From NCBI GenBank assembly GCA_023424095.1, contig JAFAEG010000112.1:1-13378 (forward strand): a DNA stretch of 13,378 nt. Reading direction: 5' to 3'. The notes beneath the pieces were generated by a model. The model was not told the DNA's origin. It did no database searches and worked only from the letters and a program-made list of their open reading frames with translations. The stretch comes from Pseudomonadota bacterium. Lineage in GTDB: Bacteria > Pseudomonadota > Alphaproteobacteria > Sphingomonadales > Sphingomonadaceae. Position numbers and translations under genes: made by a program. Below are positions 1-6,439 of this stretch, in pieces (within the stretch, counting starts at the first letter, position 1; each line of letters opens with the position of its first letter).

Positions 1-1289
1 GCGCTGGCCAGCGCGCGCACGAATTGGGTCTGCTCGCCGCGGCGGCCGGATGCGCCGAGATAGCGGATCGCTTCGGCCAGCGAGCTTCGGGCGAACGCGG
101 CGCGTTCGGCCGCGCTGGCCGGCGGCGGGCTGGCCGGGGCCTGCGCGGTGCGGCCGAGCCGTTCGAGTGCGAGCAGGCCATAAAATTGGTCGGCGCCCTG
201 TGCCGCCTGTTCGAAGAAGCGCCGCCCACGCTCCTGCTGCCCGGCCTGCGTCAGGGCGCGCCCGGCCCAGTAGAAGCCCTTGGCCCGGGTCTGCGCCGAT
301 CGCGCTGCCCGGCCATAGCGGTCGAACATCTCCGCCGCCTCGGCGAAGCGGTTGGCCTTGAACGCCGTCCGCCCGGCCAGCCAGGCCAAATTGGTATATT
401 CGTCGCGCTCGGCATAGCTGCGCTGCGACACGTCGGTGCCTTCGGGATAGAGATCGTCCAGCCGGCTCGCGATCTCATAGGCCTGGCGGCTATTGCCCTC
501 ATTGGCCGCGGCCCGCGCATGGCGGATCATCAATTCCAGATATTGCTGCGGATTGGCCGGCGGCCGCTCGAACGTCGGCCGGCTGGCGAGCAATTGCCGC
601 ACGCTGCCGGAGTCATTGCGCGCCCGCTCATAGAACAGGCCCGGATCGCGCGACGCACCGCCGCTCATCCCGGCCGCCGCCGTCTGCCAACCACCCGGCG
701 ACAGCCGCGCCTGATAGAGTTCCCGCCGCGCCGGCGAGGTCATGGCCAGGATGCGGCGCGCGGCGGTCGTTTCGTTCGCCGCGAGCAACACGTCCATGCG
801 GCGGTCGTGGTCGGCCGGGCTCAGGCTCGAGCCGAAGACCGAGAGGAGCCGCTGCTCGACACCTTCGGACAGGCTGCCTTCCGCCCAGGCCCGGCGCGCC
901 GCTTCGGCAGCCTGGCCGCGCTGGCCGGTCGCCTCCAGCGCCAGCGCATAAGCGGCATGGCCCTGTGCGGTCAGCGGCGGCACGGCGGAGAAGAAGCGCA
1001 CGACCTGCTGCGGGCTCGACACGCCGATCTGCAGGTTGCGCTCGGCCCGCCGCCTGAGGTCAGTCTCGTTCGGCCAACCGCGATGGGCCAGGATGAAGCC
1101 GGACAGGCTCTCAAACGAGGCATTGGCGTTGCGCCGAAGCGCCTGCCATTGCTCGATGGTCGATGCGATCGCGCCCGAAGGCTGGGCAATCGCAACGCTA
1201 GTGGTGACGGGGAGGGCGAGGCCGGCGGAGACGATGCCCCCGGCAATGAGCAGCGCAGTGCGCGATTTCCTGGACATGCTGGACAGCAT
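1..1289 (-). CDS. Soluble lytic murein transglycosylase, N-terminal part (cut by left edge)
   Basis: Reading the reverse strand from the ATG at 1289 gives about 429 codons with no stop, running off the window. The protein starts with a signal peptide: basic SRKSR, a hydrophobic stretch at residues 11-28, and a likely cut after AIA (residue 35), so it should be periplasmic. The rest is an alpha-helical, Ala/Arg-rich region with the sequence style of the Slt70 superhelical U-domain (for example KGFYWAGRALTQAGQ). The catalytic SLT domain with its glutamate would lie beyond position 1 and cannot be seen. Family role: non-hydrolytic cleavage of the MurNAc-GlcNAc bond in peptidoglycan, forming 1,6-anhydroMurNAc. 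A GGGAGGGG ribosome site (1296-1303) lies 6 bases before the ATG; a second ATG at 1277 is less well placed. It is divergent from dapA with a 90-base gap. Assignment is by sequence style, so the exact Slt subfamily is open. Confidence 0.82.
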   Translation of the reverse strand, partial: MLSSMSRKSRTALLIAGGIVSAGLALPVTTSVAIAQPSGAIASTIEQWQALRRNANASFESLSGFILAHRGWPNETDLRRRAERNLQIGVSSPQQVVRFFSAVPPLTAQGHAAYALALEATGQRGQAAEAARRAWAEGSLSEGVEQRLLSVFGSSLSPADHDRRMDVLLAANETTAARRILAMTSPARRELYQARLSPGGWQTAAAGMSGGASRDPGLFYERARNDSGSVRQLLASRPTFERPPANPQQYLELMIRHARAAANEGNSRQAYEIASRLDDLYPEGTDVSQRSYAERDEYTNLAWLAGRTAFKANRFAEAAEMFDRYGRAARSAQTRAKGFYWAGRALTQAGQQERGRRFFEQAAQGADQFYGLLALERLGRTAQAPASPPPASAAERAAFARSSLAEAIRYLGASGRRGEQTQFVRALAS

Positions 1290-1379
1290 GACGAACCCCT
1301 CCCTATCAGAACCTGAACAAGCCTTCGCGGCGAACCCGACCTTAGGCGAGGGGATTCCGGCGGGGGAAGGAGGTTATTG
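1290..1379. promoter_or_regulatory. Divergent slt / dapA intergenic region with both ribosome binding sites
   Basis: The 90-base gap must hold the outward promoters for both genes. I see a strong Shine-Dalgarno for each (GGGAGGGG on the minus strand at 1296-1303; AAGGAGG on the plus strand at 1367-1373), but no convincing -35/-10 pair or operator. The region is too short for another gene. Confidence 0.5.
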
Positions 1380-2252
1380 ATGTTTCGCGGTTCCATACCC
1401 GCTCTGGTGACGGCTTTTCGCGGTGAAGCGTTTGATGAGGCCGAACATCGCCGCCATGTCGACTGGCAGATCAATGAAGGCAGCCATGCCCTGGTGCCCT
1501 GCGGCACCACCGGTGAATCCGCGACCCTGGACCGCGAGGAGCATCTGCGTGTCGTGCAGGTGACGGTGGACGAGGCCGCCGGCCGGGTGCCGATCATCGC
1601 CGGCGTCGGCGGCAACGATACCCGCGCCGCAGCGGAGATGATGAAGGCCGTGGCCGATCTCGGCGCCCGCGCCGCGCTCGCCGTCGTGCCTTATTATAAC
1701 AAGCCCAATCAGGACGGCATCTACGCCCATTATGCGGCGCTGACCGAGGCGAGCCCGCTGCCAATCGTCGTCTACAACGTCCCCGGCCGCACCGTCGCCG
1801 ACATATCGGTCGAGACGCTTGCCCGCGTCGCCGCTCTGCCCAGCGTCGTCGCCATCAAGGACGCCACCGGCAACCTCGCCCGAGTCTCCGCCCAGCGCCT
1901 CGCCTGCAAATCCGGCTTCGCGCAGCTCTCGGGCAATGACGACATGGCCCTCGGCTTCAACGCGATGGGCGGCGTCGGCTGCATCTCGGTAACCGCCAAC
2001 GTCGCCCCGCGCCTGTGCGCCGATTTCCAGAATGCCTGCCTGTCAGGCGATTGGGAGGAGGCCCTGAGACTGCAAGACAAGCTCTACCCCCTCCACGCTG
2101 CCCTCTTCAGCGATGCGTCGCCGGGCCCGACCAAATATGCGCTCAGCCGTCTGCGCGATTATCCGCTCGACCTGCGCCTGCCGATGACCCCGCCGAGCGA
2201 AGCGAGCCGCGGCTTGGTTGATGCGGCGCTGGAACACGCGGGCCTTATCTAG
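1380..2252 (+). CDS. dapA: 4-hydroxy-tetrahydrodipicolinate synthase (DapA)
   Basis: DapA condenses pyruvate with L-aspartate semialdehyde, the first committed step to diaminopimelate and lysine, in the cytoplasm. The 290-residue product has the usual family length and a TIM-barrel layout. Visible signatures are GTTGES (42-47), the YYNKP loop (105-109), catalytic Tyr132 in YNVPGRT and the Schiff-base Lys160 in VVAIKDATGN. These sit one residue before the E. coli positions, so the active site is intact. The ATG at 1380 is chosen because AAGGAGG (1367-1373) lies 6 bases upstream; a TTG at 1377 would add one residue but is less likely. It is the first gene of a plus-strand series leading to smpB and cckA, though a 410-base gap follows. 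Its TAG stop overlaps the TAG stop of a putative minus-strand ORF at the CTAG at 2249-2252. Paralogous DHDPS-like aldolases exist, but this set of motifs favours true DapA. Confidence 0.96.
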   Translation: MFRGSIPALVTAFRGEAFDEAEHRRHVDWQINEGSHALVPCGTTGESATLDREEHLRVVQVTVDEAAGRVPIIAGVGGNDTRAAAEMMKAVADLGARAALAVVPYYNKPNQDGIYAHYAALTEASPLPIVVYNVPGRTVADISVETLARVAALPSVVAIKDATGNLARVSAQRLACKSGFAQLSGNDDMALGFNAMGGVGCISVTANVAPRLCADFQNACLSGDWEEALRLQDKLYPLHAALFSDASPGPTKYALSRLRDYPLDLRLPMTPPSEASRGLVDAALEHAGLI

Positions 2253-2551
2253 CGAACTCTCCCGCGCGTCGATTGCAGACCTTGGCGTACTGCGAGATCT
2301 GGGTGCTTCGCGAGAGCGCGTGAATAGGCTTCGAACGAACTATAACTGGCCAGTGCCTCAGCTTTTCTTCGTTCCTTGATGCCGAGTGCTTGCGGCTCAG
2401 CTTCTTTCTTTCGATGGGCCAATTTGATGGCGCGCTTCTTAGCCTTGCCGAAGCCGATCCTAAATTTTGGCTTCCCGTAGGTGCTACTCAGAGAAGCCCA
2501 CCCTGCGGCGTGGACGATCATCGATCCACCAAAGTAGCTGCCACGCTTCAC
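2249..2551 (-). CDS. Putative small basic protein, unknown function
   Basis: This is a 100-residue reading frame on the strand opposite dapA and smpB. It is not a shadow of a neighbouring gene, because only its last four bases overlap dapA. It starts with GTG (2551) and has GGGAGAGG about four bases upstream on its own strand, a good ribosome site; an ATG at residue 11 is an alternative start. The middle is rich in Lys/Arg (GKAKKRAIKLAHRKKEAE, then KERRKAEA) and probably helical. The tail reads FEAYSRALAKHPDLAV. I recognise no family. Codon use (AGA, AGG, GTA, TTT, AAA) and base composition are less GC-biased than in the flanking genes, which suits a transferred or decaying gene, or non-coding DNA with a chance frame. 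No signal peptide or membrane segment is visible. Real expression is uncertain. Confidence 0.4.
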   Translation of the reverse strand: MKRGSYFGGSMIVHAAGWASLSSTYGKPKFRIGFGKAKKRAIKLAHRKKEAEPQALGIKERRKAEALASYSSFEAYSRALAKHPDLAVRQGLQSTRGRVR

Positions 2552-2662
2552 TCAACCTCTCCCGCTGCCTGCAGCGCAATGCACGTAGTGAGAAAATGTT
2601 TCCAACGCCAAACCTCAAACCAAGCCTTGAGGTGTCGAGCGTCCATCCCCTATCTGCCCCCC
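2253..2662. other. dapA-smpB gap: putative ORF plus smpB leader
   Basis: This 410-base stretch is visibly less GC-rich than its surroundings. It contains the putative minus-strand ORF (2249-2551) and a 111-base remainder with the smpB leader hairpin. I looked for tmRNA (ssrA, often near smpB and two-piece in alphaproteobacteria) by searching for an Ala-Asn-Asp-type tag reading frame and a CCA-ending acceptor arm, and saw neither. No tRNA or mobile-element end was seen. Confidence 0.5.
2612..2633 (+). other. Inverted repeat (hairpin) in smpB leader
   Basis: ACCTCAA (2612-2618) pairs perfectly with TTGAGGT (2627-2633) around an 8-base loop. It ends 29 bases before the smpB ATG. No T-run follows, so a terminator is unlikely; it could be a leader structure or a protein-binding dyad, or chance. 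Confidence 0.35.
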
Positions 2663-3145
2663 ATGGCCCGTCCCCGCACCGCTGAATTCGACAAGAAGAA
2701 GATCGTCGCCGAGAACCGGCGGGCGAAGTTCGATTATGCCATCGACACCGTCTACGAGGCCGGCATCGCGCTGACCGGCACCGAGGTGAAGTCGCTGCGC
2801 TCGGGCGAAGGCTCGATCGCGGAAAGCTATGCGGCGGTGGAGGAAGGCGAGGTCTGGCTGATCAACGCCAACATCCCCGAATTCAGCCACGGCAATCGCT
2901 ACAATCACGAGCCCAAGCGCCCCCGCAAATTGCTGCTGAAGCATCGCGAGATCAGCAAGATGTTCGGCGCCGTCGCCCGCCAGGGCATGACGCTCGTGCC
3001 GCTCAGCGTCTATTTCGACGCCAAGGGCCGCGCCAAGGTCGAGATCGCGCTGGCGAAGGGCCGCAAAGCGCACGACAAGCGCGAATATCAGGCCGAGAAG
3101 GACTGGAAGCGCGAGCAGGGTCGCCTGCTCAAGGAGCATGGCTGA
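2663..3145 (+). CDS. smpB: SsrA-binding protein SmpB
   Basis: SmpB binds tmRNA and places it in the A site of stalled ribosomes, so the incomplete peptide is tagged for proteolysis and the ribosome is released. The 160-residue product has the family's beta-barrel core: the N-terminal NRRAKFDYAIDTVYEAGIAL, the TGTEVKSLRSG loop, the NANIPEFSHGNRYNHEPKRPRKLLLH-type region (with an extra K), and the basic C-terminal tail beginning KGRKAHDKRE, which is expected to reach into the mRNA channel. Residues 1-10 (MARPRTAEFD) look like alphaproteobacterial SmpB starts, which fixes the ATG at 2663. The frame stays open upstream to 2390, but that stretch shows no SmpB similarity. Unusually, no Shine-Dalgarno precedes the ATG: the preceding 20 bases are C-rich (CCCCTATCTGCCCCCC). 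Its partner ssrA is not in this window. cckA follows on the same strand. Confidence 0.97.
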   Translation: MARPRTAEFDKKKIVAENRRAKFDYAIDTVYEAGIALTGTEVKSLRSGEGSIAESYAAVEEGEVWLINANIPEFSHGNRYNHEPKRPRKLLLKHREISKMFGAVARQGMTLVPLSVYFDAKGRAKVEIALAKGRKAHDKREYQAEKDWKREQGRLLKEHG

Positions 3146-3150
3146 CGCCC

Positions 3151-3177
3151 GCTTGCGTCGTTAGCCCTTGCGCAAGC
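3151..3177 (+). other. Inverted repeat after smpB (possible weak terminator)
   Basis: GCTTGCG (3151-3157) pairs with CGCAAGC (3171-3177) around a 13-base loop, starting 6 bases after the smpB stop. An overlapping perfect palindrome CTTGCGCAAG spans 3167-3176. There is no T-tract after either, so this may attenuate rather than end transcription, leaving cckA partly co-transcribed with smpB. Confidence 0.35.
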
Positions 3178-3259
3178 GCGCTGCATCGGCATCAGTCTGA
3201 CCGTGGCCACCGCAGCAGCAGACCGGAGTTTGGGAACACCGAAAGGCGCGGGCAACGCA

Positions 3260-5605
3260 ATGACCCTCGCTCTGTTCGCCTTCGCCGCCATCGCTTCCGC
3301 CTCCTTGCTGTTCTGGGCCGCGGGCAGCTGGATCTTTGCGGCGGCGTTCGGCGGCGGCCTGCTCGGCGTCGGCGGCCTGCTGCTGCTTCTCCGCCGCCCG
3401 CACCAAGCCGTTGAAATTGCCGATGAAGGCGGCCTCGATGTCGCATTGGCCCGTGCCGCGCTCGATTGGGTCGGTGACGATGCCGCCATCCTCACCGGTC
3501 CGAACCTCGATCTGGCCGCAGCCAATAGCGCTTTCTCTTCTCGCTTCGGCGCTCCCGGCCGCCTGACCGATCTGGCCCCCGACGAGCCCGCCGCCGCCGA
3601 ACTGCGCTCACTCGCCGCCGAAGCGCGCAAGACCGGCAGCGCCTCCGTCCATCTCACCCTTTCCGGCCAGCAGCTCAGTGCCGAAGCCCGCCCAGCGGCC
3701 GGGGACCATCTCTTCTGGCGCTTCCGCCCGGCCGGCGGGCAGCAGCAGGATCTCGGCCGCGAGGCCGAACGCATGATCTCCGGAGAGCCGGGTGAACGGC
3801 TCGGCGCCGCCGGAATCATGGCAGTGCTCGCCGATACGGGCGGCACGATCCGCGCCGCCAACCCGGTCTTCATCCGCCGCGCCGGCGGCGAGAATGGCGG
3901 GCAGGTGATCGGCGCCGATCTGGTCGGCTTCCTCGCCGGCACGCCCAAGGGCCAGTTCACCTTCGCCGCCGAGGGCAGGGGCGCAGTCCCGCTGCGCATC
4001 CTTCACGTGCCGATCGGCGAGCGCGAGGACGAGCTCGCTCTCTTCTTCATGCTCGACGAGACCGGCCTGCCGGGGGTGGAAGGCGAGGAAGGCATCCACG
4101 TCCTGCTCGAACATCTGCCGCTCGGCCTGGCCCTGGCCGATGTCGACGGCCGCTTCACCTTCCTCAACCGCGCCTTCCGCCGCGCTGCAGGGCTCGGCCC
4201 CAATCAGGCCGCGTCCTGGCCCGGCGATCTGGTCGTGGACGAGGACAAGGCCGCCGTCTCCGACCTGGTCCACCGCTTCGCCCGCGGTCCCGGCGGCCTC
4301 ACCGGCGATCTCGCGGTGCGGCTGAAATCCAATCCCGACGATCCGATCGCGCTCACTGTCGCCGGTGCCCGCGGCCTCGGCAGCGGCGCGGTCCTGCTCA
4401 GCCTCAAGGACAATAGCGAGGAAGCGCGCCTGAAGAAGGAGATCGCCCAGGCCACCAAGATGCAGGCGGTCGGGCAATTGGCCGGCGGCGTCGCCCACGA
4501 TTTCAACAACATCCTGACCGCGATGCTCGGGACCTGCGATCTCATGCTGATGCGCCACATGCCGGGCGACCCGGATTATGACGACATCCAGCAGATCCGC
4601 TCAAACTCGAACCGCGCCGCCAACCTCACCCGCCAGCTTCTGGCCTTCTCCCGCCAGCAGACGCTGCGCCCGCAGGTCCTGCAGCTCCCCGACGCGGTGT
4701 CCGAGGTCACTCATCTCCTCCACCGCCTGCTCGGCGAGCGGGTGAAATTGGAGGTGAAGCATGGCCGCAATCTCGGCGCAATCCGCGCCGATCCCGGCCA
4801 GCTCGAGCAGGTCATCGTCAATCTCGCCGTGAACGCCCGCGATGCGATGCAGGCGAAGGATGACGAAGTCGGCACGCTGAAGATGGAGACCTTCGCGGTC
4901 ACTCCGGACGAGGTCCGCCGCATGGGCCGCGACGTCATGCCGATCGCCGATTACACCGCGCTGCGCGTCACCGACACCGGCACCGGCATCGCGCCCTCGA
5001 TCCTCGCCAAGATTTTCGAACCCTTCTTCACCACCAAGGAAGTCGGCAAGGGCACCGGCCTCGGCCTCTCCACCGTCTACGGCATCGTCAAGCAATCGGG
5101 CGGCTTCATCTTCGCCGACAGCAAATTGGGGCAGGGGACCAGCTTCACCATCTATCTGCCCGTCCACCACGCCCCGGTCACACCTGAAAATGCGGACGCG
5201 CCGAAGCTGCGCAAGACGGAGCCGCAGGGCGAATTGTGGGGCACCGGCACCATCCTCTTGGTCGAGGATGAGAGCATGGTCCGCGCCGTCGCCGAGCGGG
5301 CGCTGACCCGCCACGGCTACACCATGCTGACCGCCGACAGCGGCGAGGCGGCGCTGGAAATCCTCGCGCGCGAGGACGAGATCGACCTGCTCATCTCCGA
5401 CGTCGTCATGCCGACGATGGACGGGCCGACCACGGTCCGCGCGGCGCGCGAGGCGCGTCCCGATCTGCCCGTGCTGTTCATCTCCGGCTATGCCGAGGAA
5501 CAGCTGCGCCGGTCGATCGACATCGACAATGTTTCCTTCCTGCCCAAGCCCTTCTCGGTTCAGCAGCTGGCCGAGAAAGTCCGTGACGTGCTCGCCGGCA
5601 AATAG
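3260..5605 (+). CDS. cckA: Hybrid histidine kinase CckA, cell-cycle phosphorelay
   Basis: CckA autophosphorylates a histidine, passes phosphate to its own receiver, then through ChpT to CtrA and CpdR; it can also act as a phosphatase. From the ATG at 3260 the protein has 781 residues. Two hydrophobic segments form an inner-membrane hairpin (about 1-22 and 25-44). Two PAS-like regions follow (about 187-250 and 282-375). The HisKA box GQLAGGVAHDFNN contains phospho-acceptor His413. The ATPase has an N-box (Asn525 in NLAVNARDAM), DTGTGI (Asp572), FEPFFTTK and GKGTGLGLSTVYGI. The C-terminal receiver has ED 669-670, phospho-acceptor Asp714 in LLISDVVMP and Lys763. The linked string through HDFNN, LLAFSRQQTL and NARDAM is typical of CckA. 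A GTG at 3203 would add 19 polar residues (MATAAADRS...); I prefer the ATG because it puts the membrane hairpin at the N-terminus, but neither has a strong ribosome site. Confidence 0.93.
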   Translation: MTLALFAFAAIASASLLFWAAGSWIFAAAFGGGLLGVGGLLLLLRRPHQAVEIADEGGLDVALARAALDWVGDDAAILTGPNLDLAAANSAFSSRFGAPGRLTDLAPDEPAAAELRSLAAEARKTGSASVHLTLSGQQLSAEARPAAGDHLFWRFRPAGGQQQDLGREAERMISGEPGERLGAAGIMAVLADTGGTIRAANPVFIRRAGGENGGQVIGADLVGFLAGTPKGQFTFAAEGRGAVPLRILHVPIGEREDELALFFMLDETGLPGVEGEEGIHVLLEHLPLGLALADVDGRFTFLNRAFRRAAGLGPNQAASWPGDLVVDEDKAAVSDLVHRFARGPGGLTGDLAVRLKSNPDDPIALTVAGARGLGSGAVLLSLKDNSEEARLKKEIAQATKMQAVGQLAGGVAHDFNNILTAMLGTCDLMLMRHMPGDPDYDDIQQIRSNSNRAANLTRQLLAFSRQQTLRPQVLQLPDAVSEVTHLLHRLLGERVKLEVKHGRNLGAIRADPGQLEQVIVNLAVNARDAMQAKDDEVGTLKMETFAVTPDEVRRMGRDVMPIADYTALRVTDTGTGIAPSILAKIFEPFFTTKEVGKGTGLGLSTVYGIVKQSGGFIFADSKLGQGTSFTIYLPVHHAPVTPENADAPKLRKTEPQGELWGTGTILLVEDESMVRAVAERALTRHGYTMLTADSGEAALEILAREDEIDLLISDVVMPTMDGPTTVRAAREARPDLPVLFISGYAEEQLRRSIDIDNVSFLPKPFSVQQLAEKVRDVLAGK

Positions 5606-5620
5606 CGCTTTTCCTTTGCG

Positions 5621-5632
5621 AACCTTATGGTT
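5621..5632. other. Small dyad AACC-TTAT-GGTT between cckA and the response regulator
   Basis: AACC (5621-5624) and GGTT (5629-5632) form a short dyad 11 bases before the response-regulator start. On the reverse strand it reads GTAACCAT, one base from the Caulobacter CtrA half-site TTAACCAT. It is short and could be chance. Confidence 0.25.
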
Positions 5633-5643
5633 ACGGCTCAGGA

Positions 5644-6003
5644 ATGAGTGAGCCGCGTTCCATCCTGATCGTCGAAGACGAACCCCTGATCGCCATGATG
5701 CTCGAGGATTTTCTCGACTCCCTGGGGCACAAGGTCGTTGCCAGTTGCGAGAGCCTCGATGAGGGGATGGAATGGGCCGACAAGGGCGGCTTCGACGTCG
5801 CGATCTGCGATGTGAGGCTGAAGGACGGCAAGAGCGTCTGGCCGCTGGCGGACAGATTGACCGAAGCCGGCATCCCCTTCGTCCTCGCCACCGGCGGTCA
5901 CCTTGAACCGCCCCCCGCAGCTCACGCCGCCGCCCCCGTGCTGAGCAAACCCTATACGATCGACGCGATCGAACCCGCGATCGATCAGGCGCTCAGGGGC
6001 TAA
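5644..6003 (+). CDS. Single-domain response regulator (receiver only)
   Basis: The 119-residue protein is a lone receiver domain with no output domain: acidic pair Glu11/Asp12 in ILIVEDEP, phospho-acceptor Asp56 in VAICDVRLKDG, the Thr83 switch residue in FVLATGG, and Lys102 in LSKPY. Such proteins shuttle or buffer phosphate, or act by binding partners. It starts 38 bases after the cckA stop on the same strand, so co-transcription is likely and phosphotransfer with CckA or ChpT is an inference from position only. It is not obviously CpdR or DivK from the residues I recognise; the VRLKDG motif and the PPPAAHAA stretch before the lysine resemble other alphaproteobacterial receiver proteins of this short class. 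The ribosome site is weak (AGGA abuts the ATG), which may mean translational coupling to cckA or low expression. Confidence 0.88.
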   Translation: MSEPRSILIVEDEPLIAMMLEDFLDSLGHKVVASCESLDEGMEWADKGGFDVAICDVRLKDGKSVWPLADRLTEAGIPFVLATGGHLEPPPAAHAAAPVLSKPYTIDAIEPAIDQALRG

Positions 6004-6006
6004 GCG

Positions 6007-6213
6007 CTAACGCGTCAGCTTCGCGATCACCGTGAGGACGGCGGATAGGCCGGCGAGACCGAGCAAGGCCCAGCCAAGCACGACTTCCAGGCCCTGCAGG
6101 CGAAGCGAAAAGGCGAGCACCCCGAACACCGCCAGCAGGATCGTCGCGACCAGCCCGCTCTTCCAGCCGGACGGCGGGTTGGGCTTGTGGTGATGGTGGA
6201 TGTGCATGACCAT
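6007..6213 (-). CDS. Small His-rich two-helix membrane protein, unknown function
   Basis: The 68-residue product begins MVMHIHHHHKP, with five His in its first nine residues, then a short polar linker, then two hydrophobic segments (about 20-38, GLVATILLAVFGVLAFSLRL, and 45-66, VLGWALLGLAGLSAVLTVIA). This suggests a small inner-membrane protein with a possible metal-binding tail. I recognise no family. It converges on the response-regulator gene with a 3-base gap. The ATG at 6213 has a purine-rich GGGGAAGAG upstream; an ATG at 6207 (residue 3) would still keep the His cluster. Coding is supported by the coherent two-helix layout and fit between genes. The His cluster comes from CAC/CAT repeats, so part may be low-complexity drift. 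Confidence 0.65.
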   Translation of the reverse strand: MVMHIHHHHKPNPPSGWKSGLVATILLAVFGVLAFSLRLQGLEVVLGWALLGLAGLSAVLTVIAKLTR

Positions 6214-6439
6214 GGACGCTCTTCCCCTGAAGTGACGGTGCGTTGCGATGCTATACGGGACCGTACGGCATGGCTTTCCGCCCCGACAAGACCTCTATCG
6301 CAACCACGGCGGATCCAGCGGCCGCGCGACGTCCGAACTGCCGACCGCCACTCGGCACGCTGGGGTGCCTCGATGAAGCGCCGGTTGATCTTTCCGTCTG
6401 CCGCTGGTTCACCGGCACTGATTGGAGGGAGGCAGGCTG
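6214..6439. other. Divergent intergenic region, little visible
   Basis: These 226 bases separate two divergent genes and should contain promoters both ways. The only pattern I note is a CCGTACGG palindrome at 6261-6268, preceded by a TATACG hexamer (6252-6257) that could be a -10 element, without a clear -35. Overlapping plus-strand frames here look like chance and have no family features. Confidence 0.3.

Noticed and set aside
24..1316. Long plus-strand reading frame of 430 codons at the left end
   Set aside because: It is antisense to the lytic transglycosylase, which has a signal peptide, ribosome site and recognisable domain style. The plus frame is Arg/Gly/Pro-rich with no motif, as GC-rich shadows are.
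2390..2662. Upstream extension of the smpB frame
   Set aside because: The frame is open but the sequence before MARPRTAEFD resembles no SmpB and overlaps lower-GC DNA on the opposite strand.
2253..2662. tmRNA (ssrA) gene next to smpB
   Set aside because: No Ala-Asn-Asp-type tag reading frame, tRNA-like T-arm or CCA end could be found on either strand.
3608..4558. Minus-strand 316-codon frame inside cckA
   Set aside because: It overlaps the two PAS-like regions and HisKA domain of an unmistakable cckA; no ribosome site and no family motif. Shadow frame.
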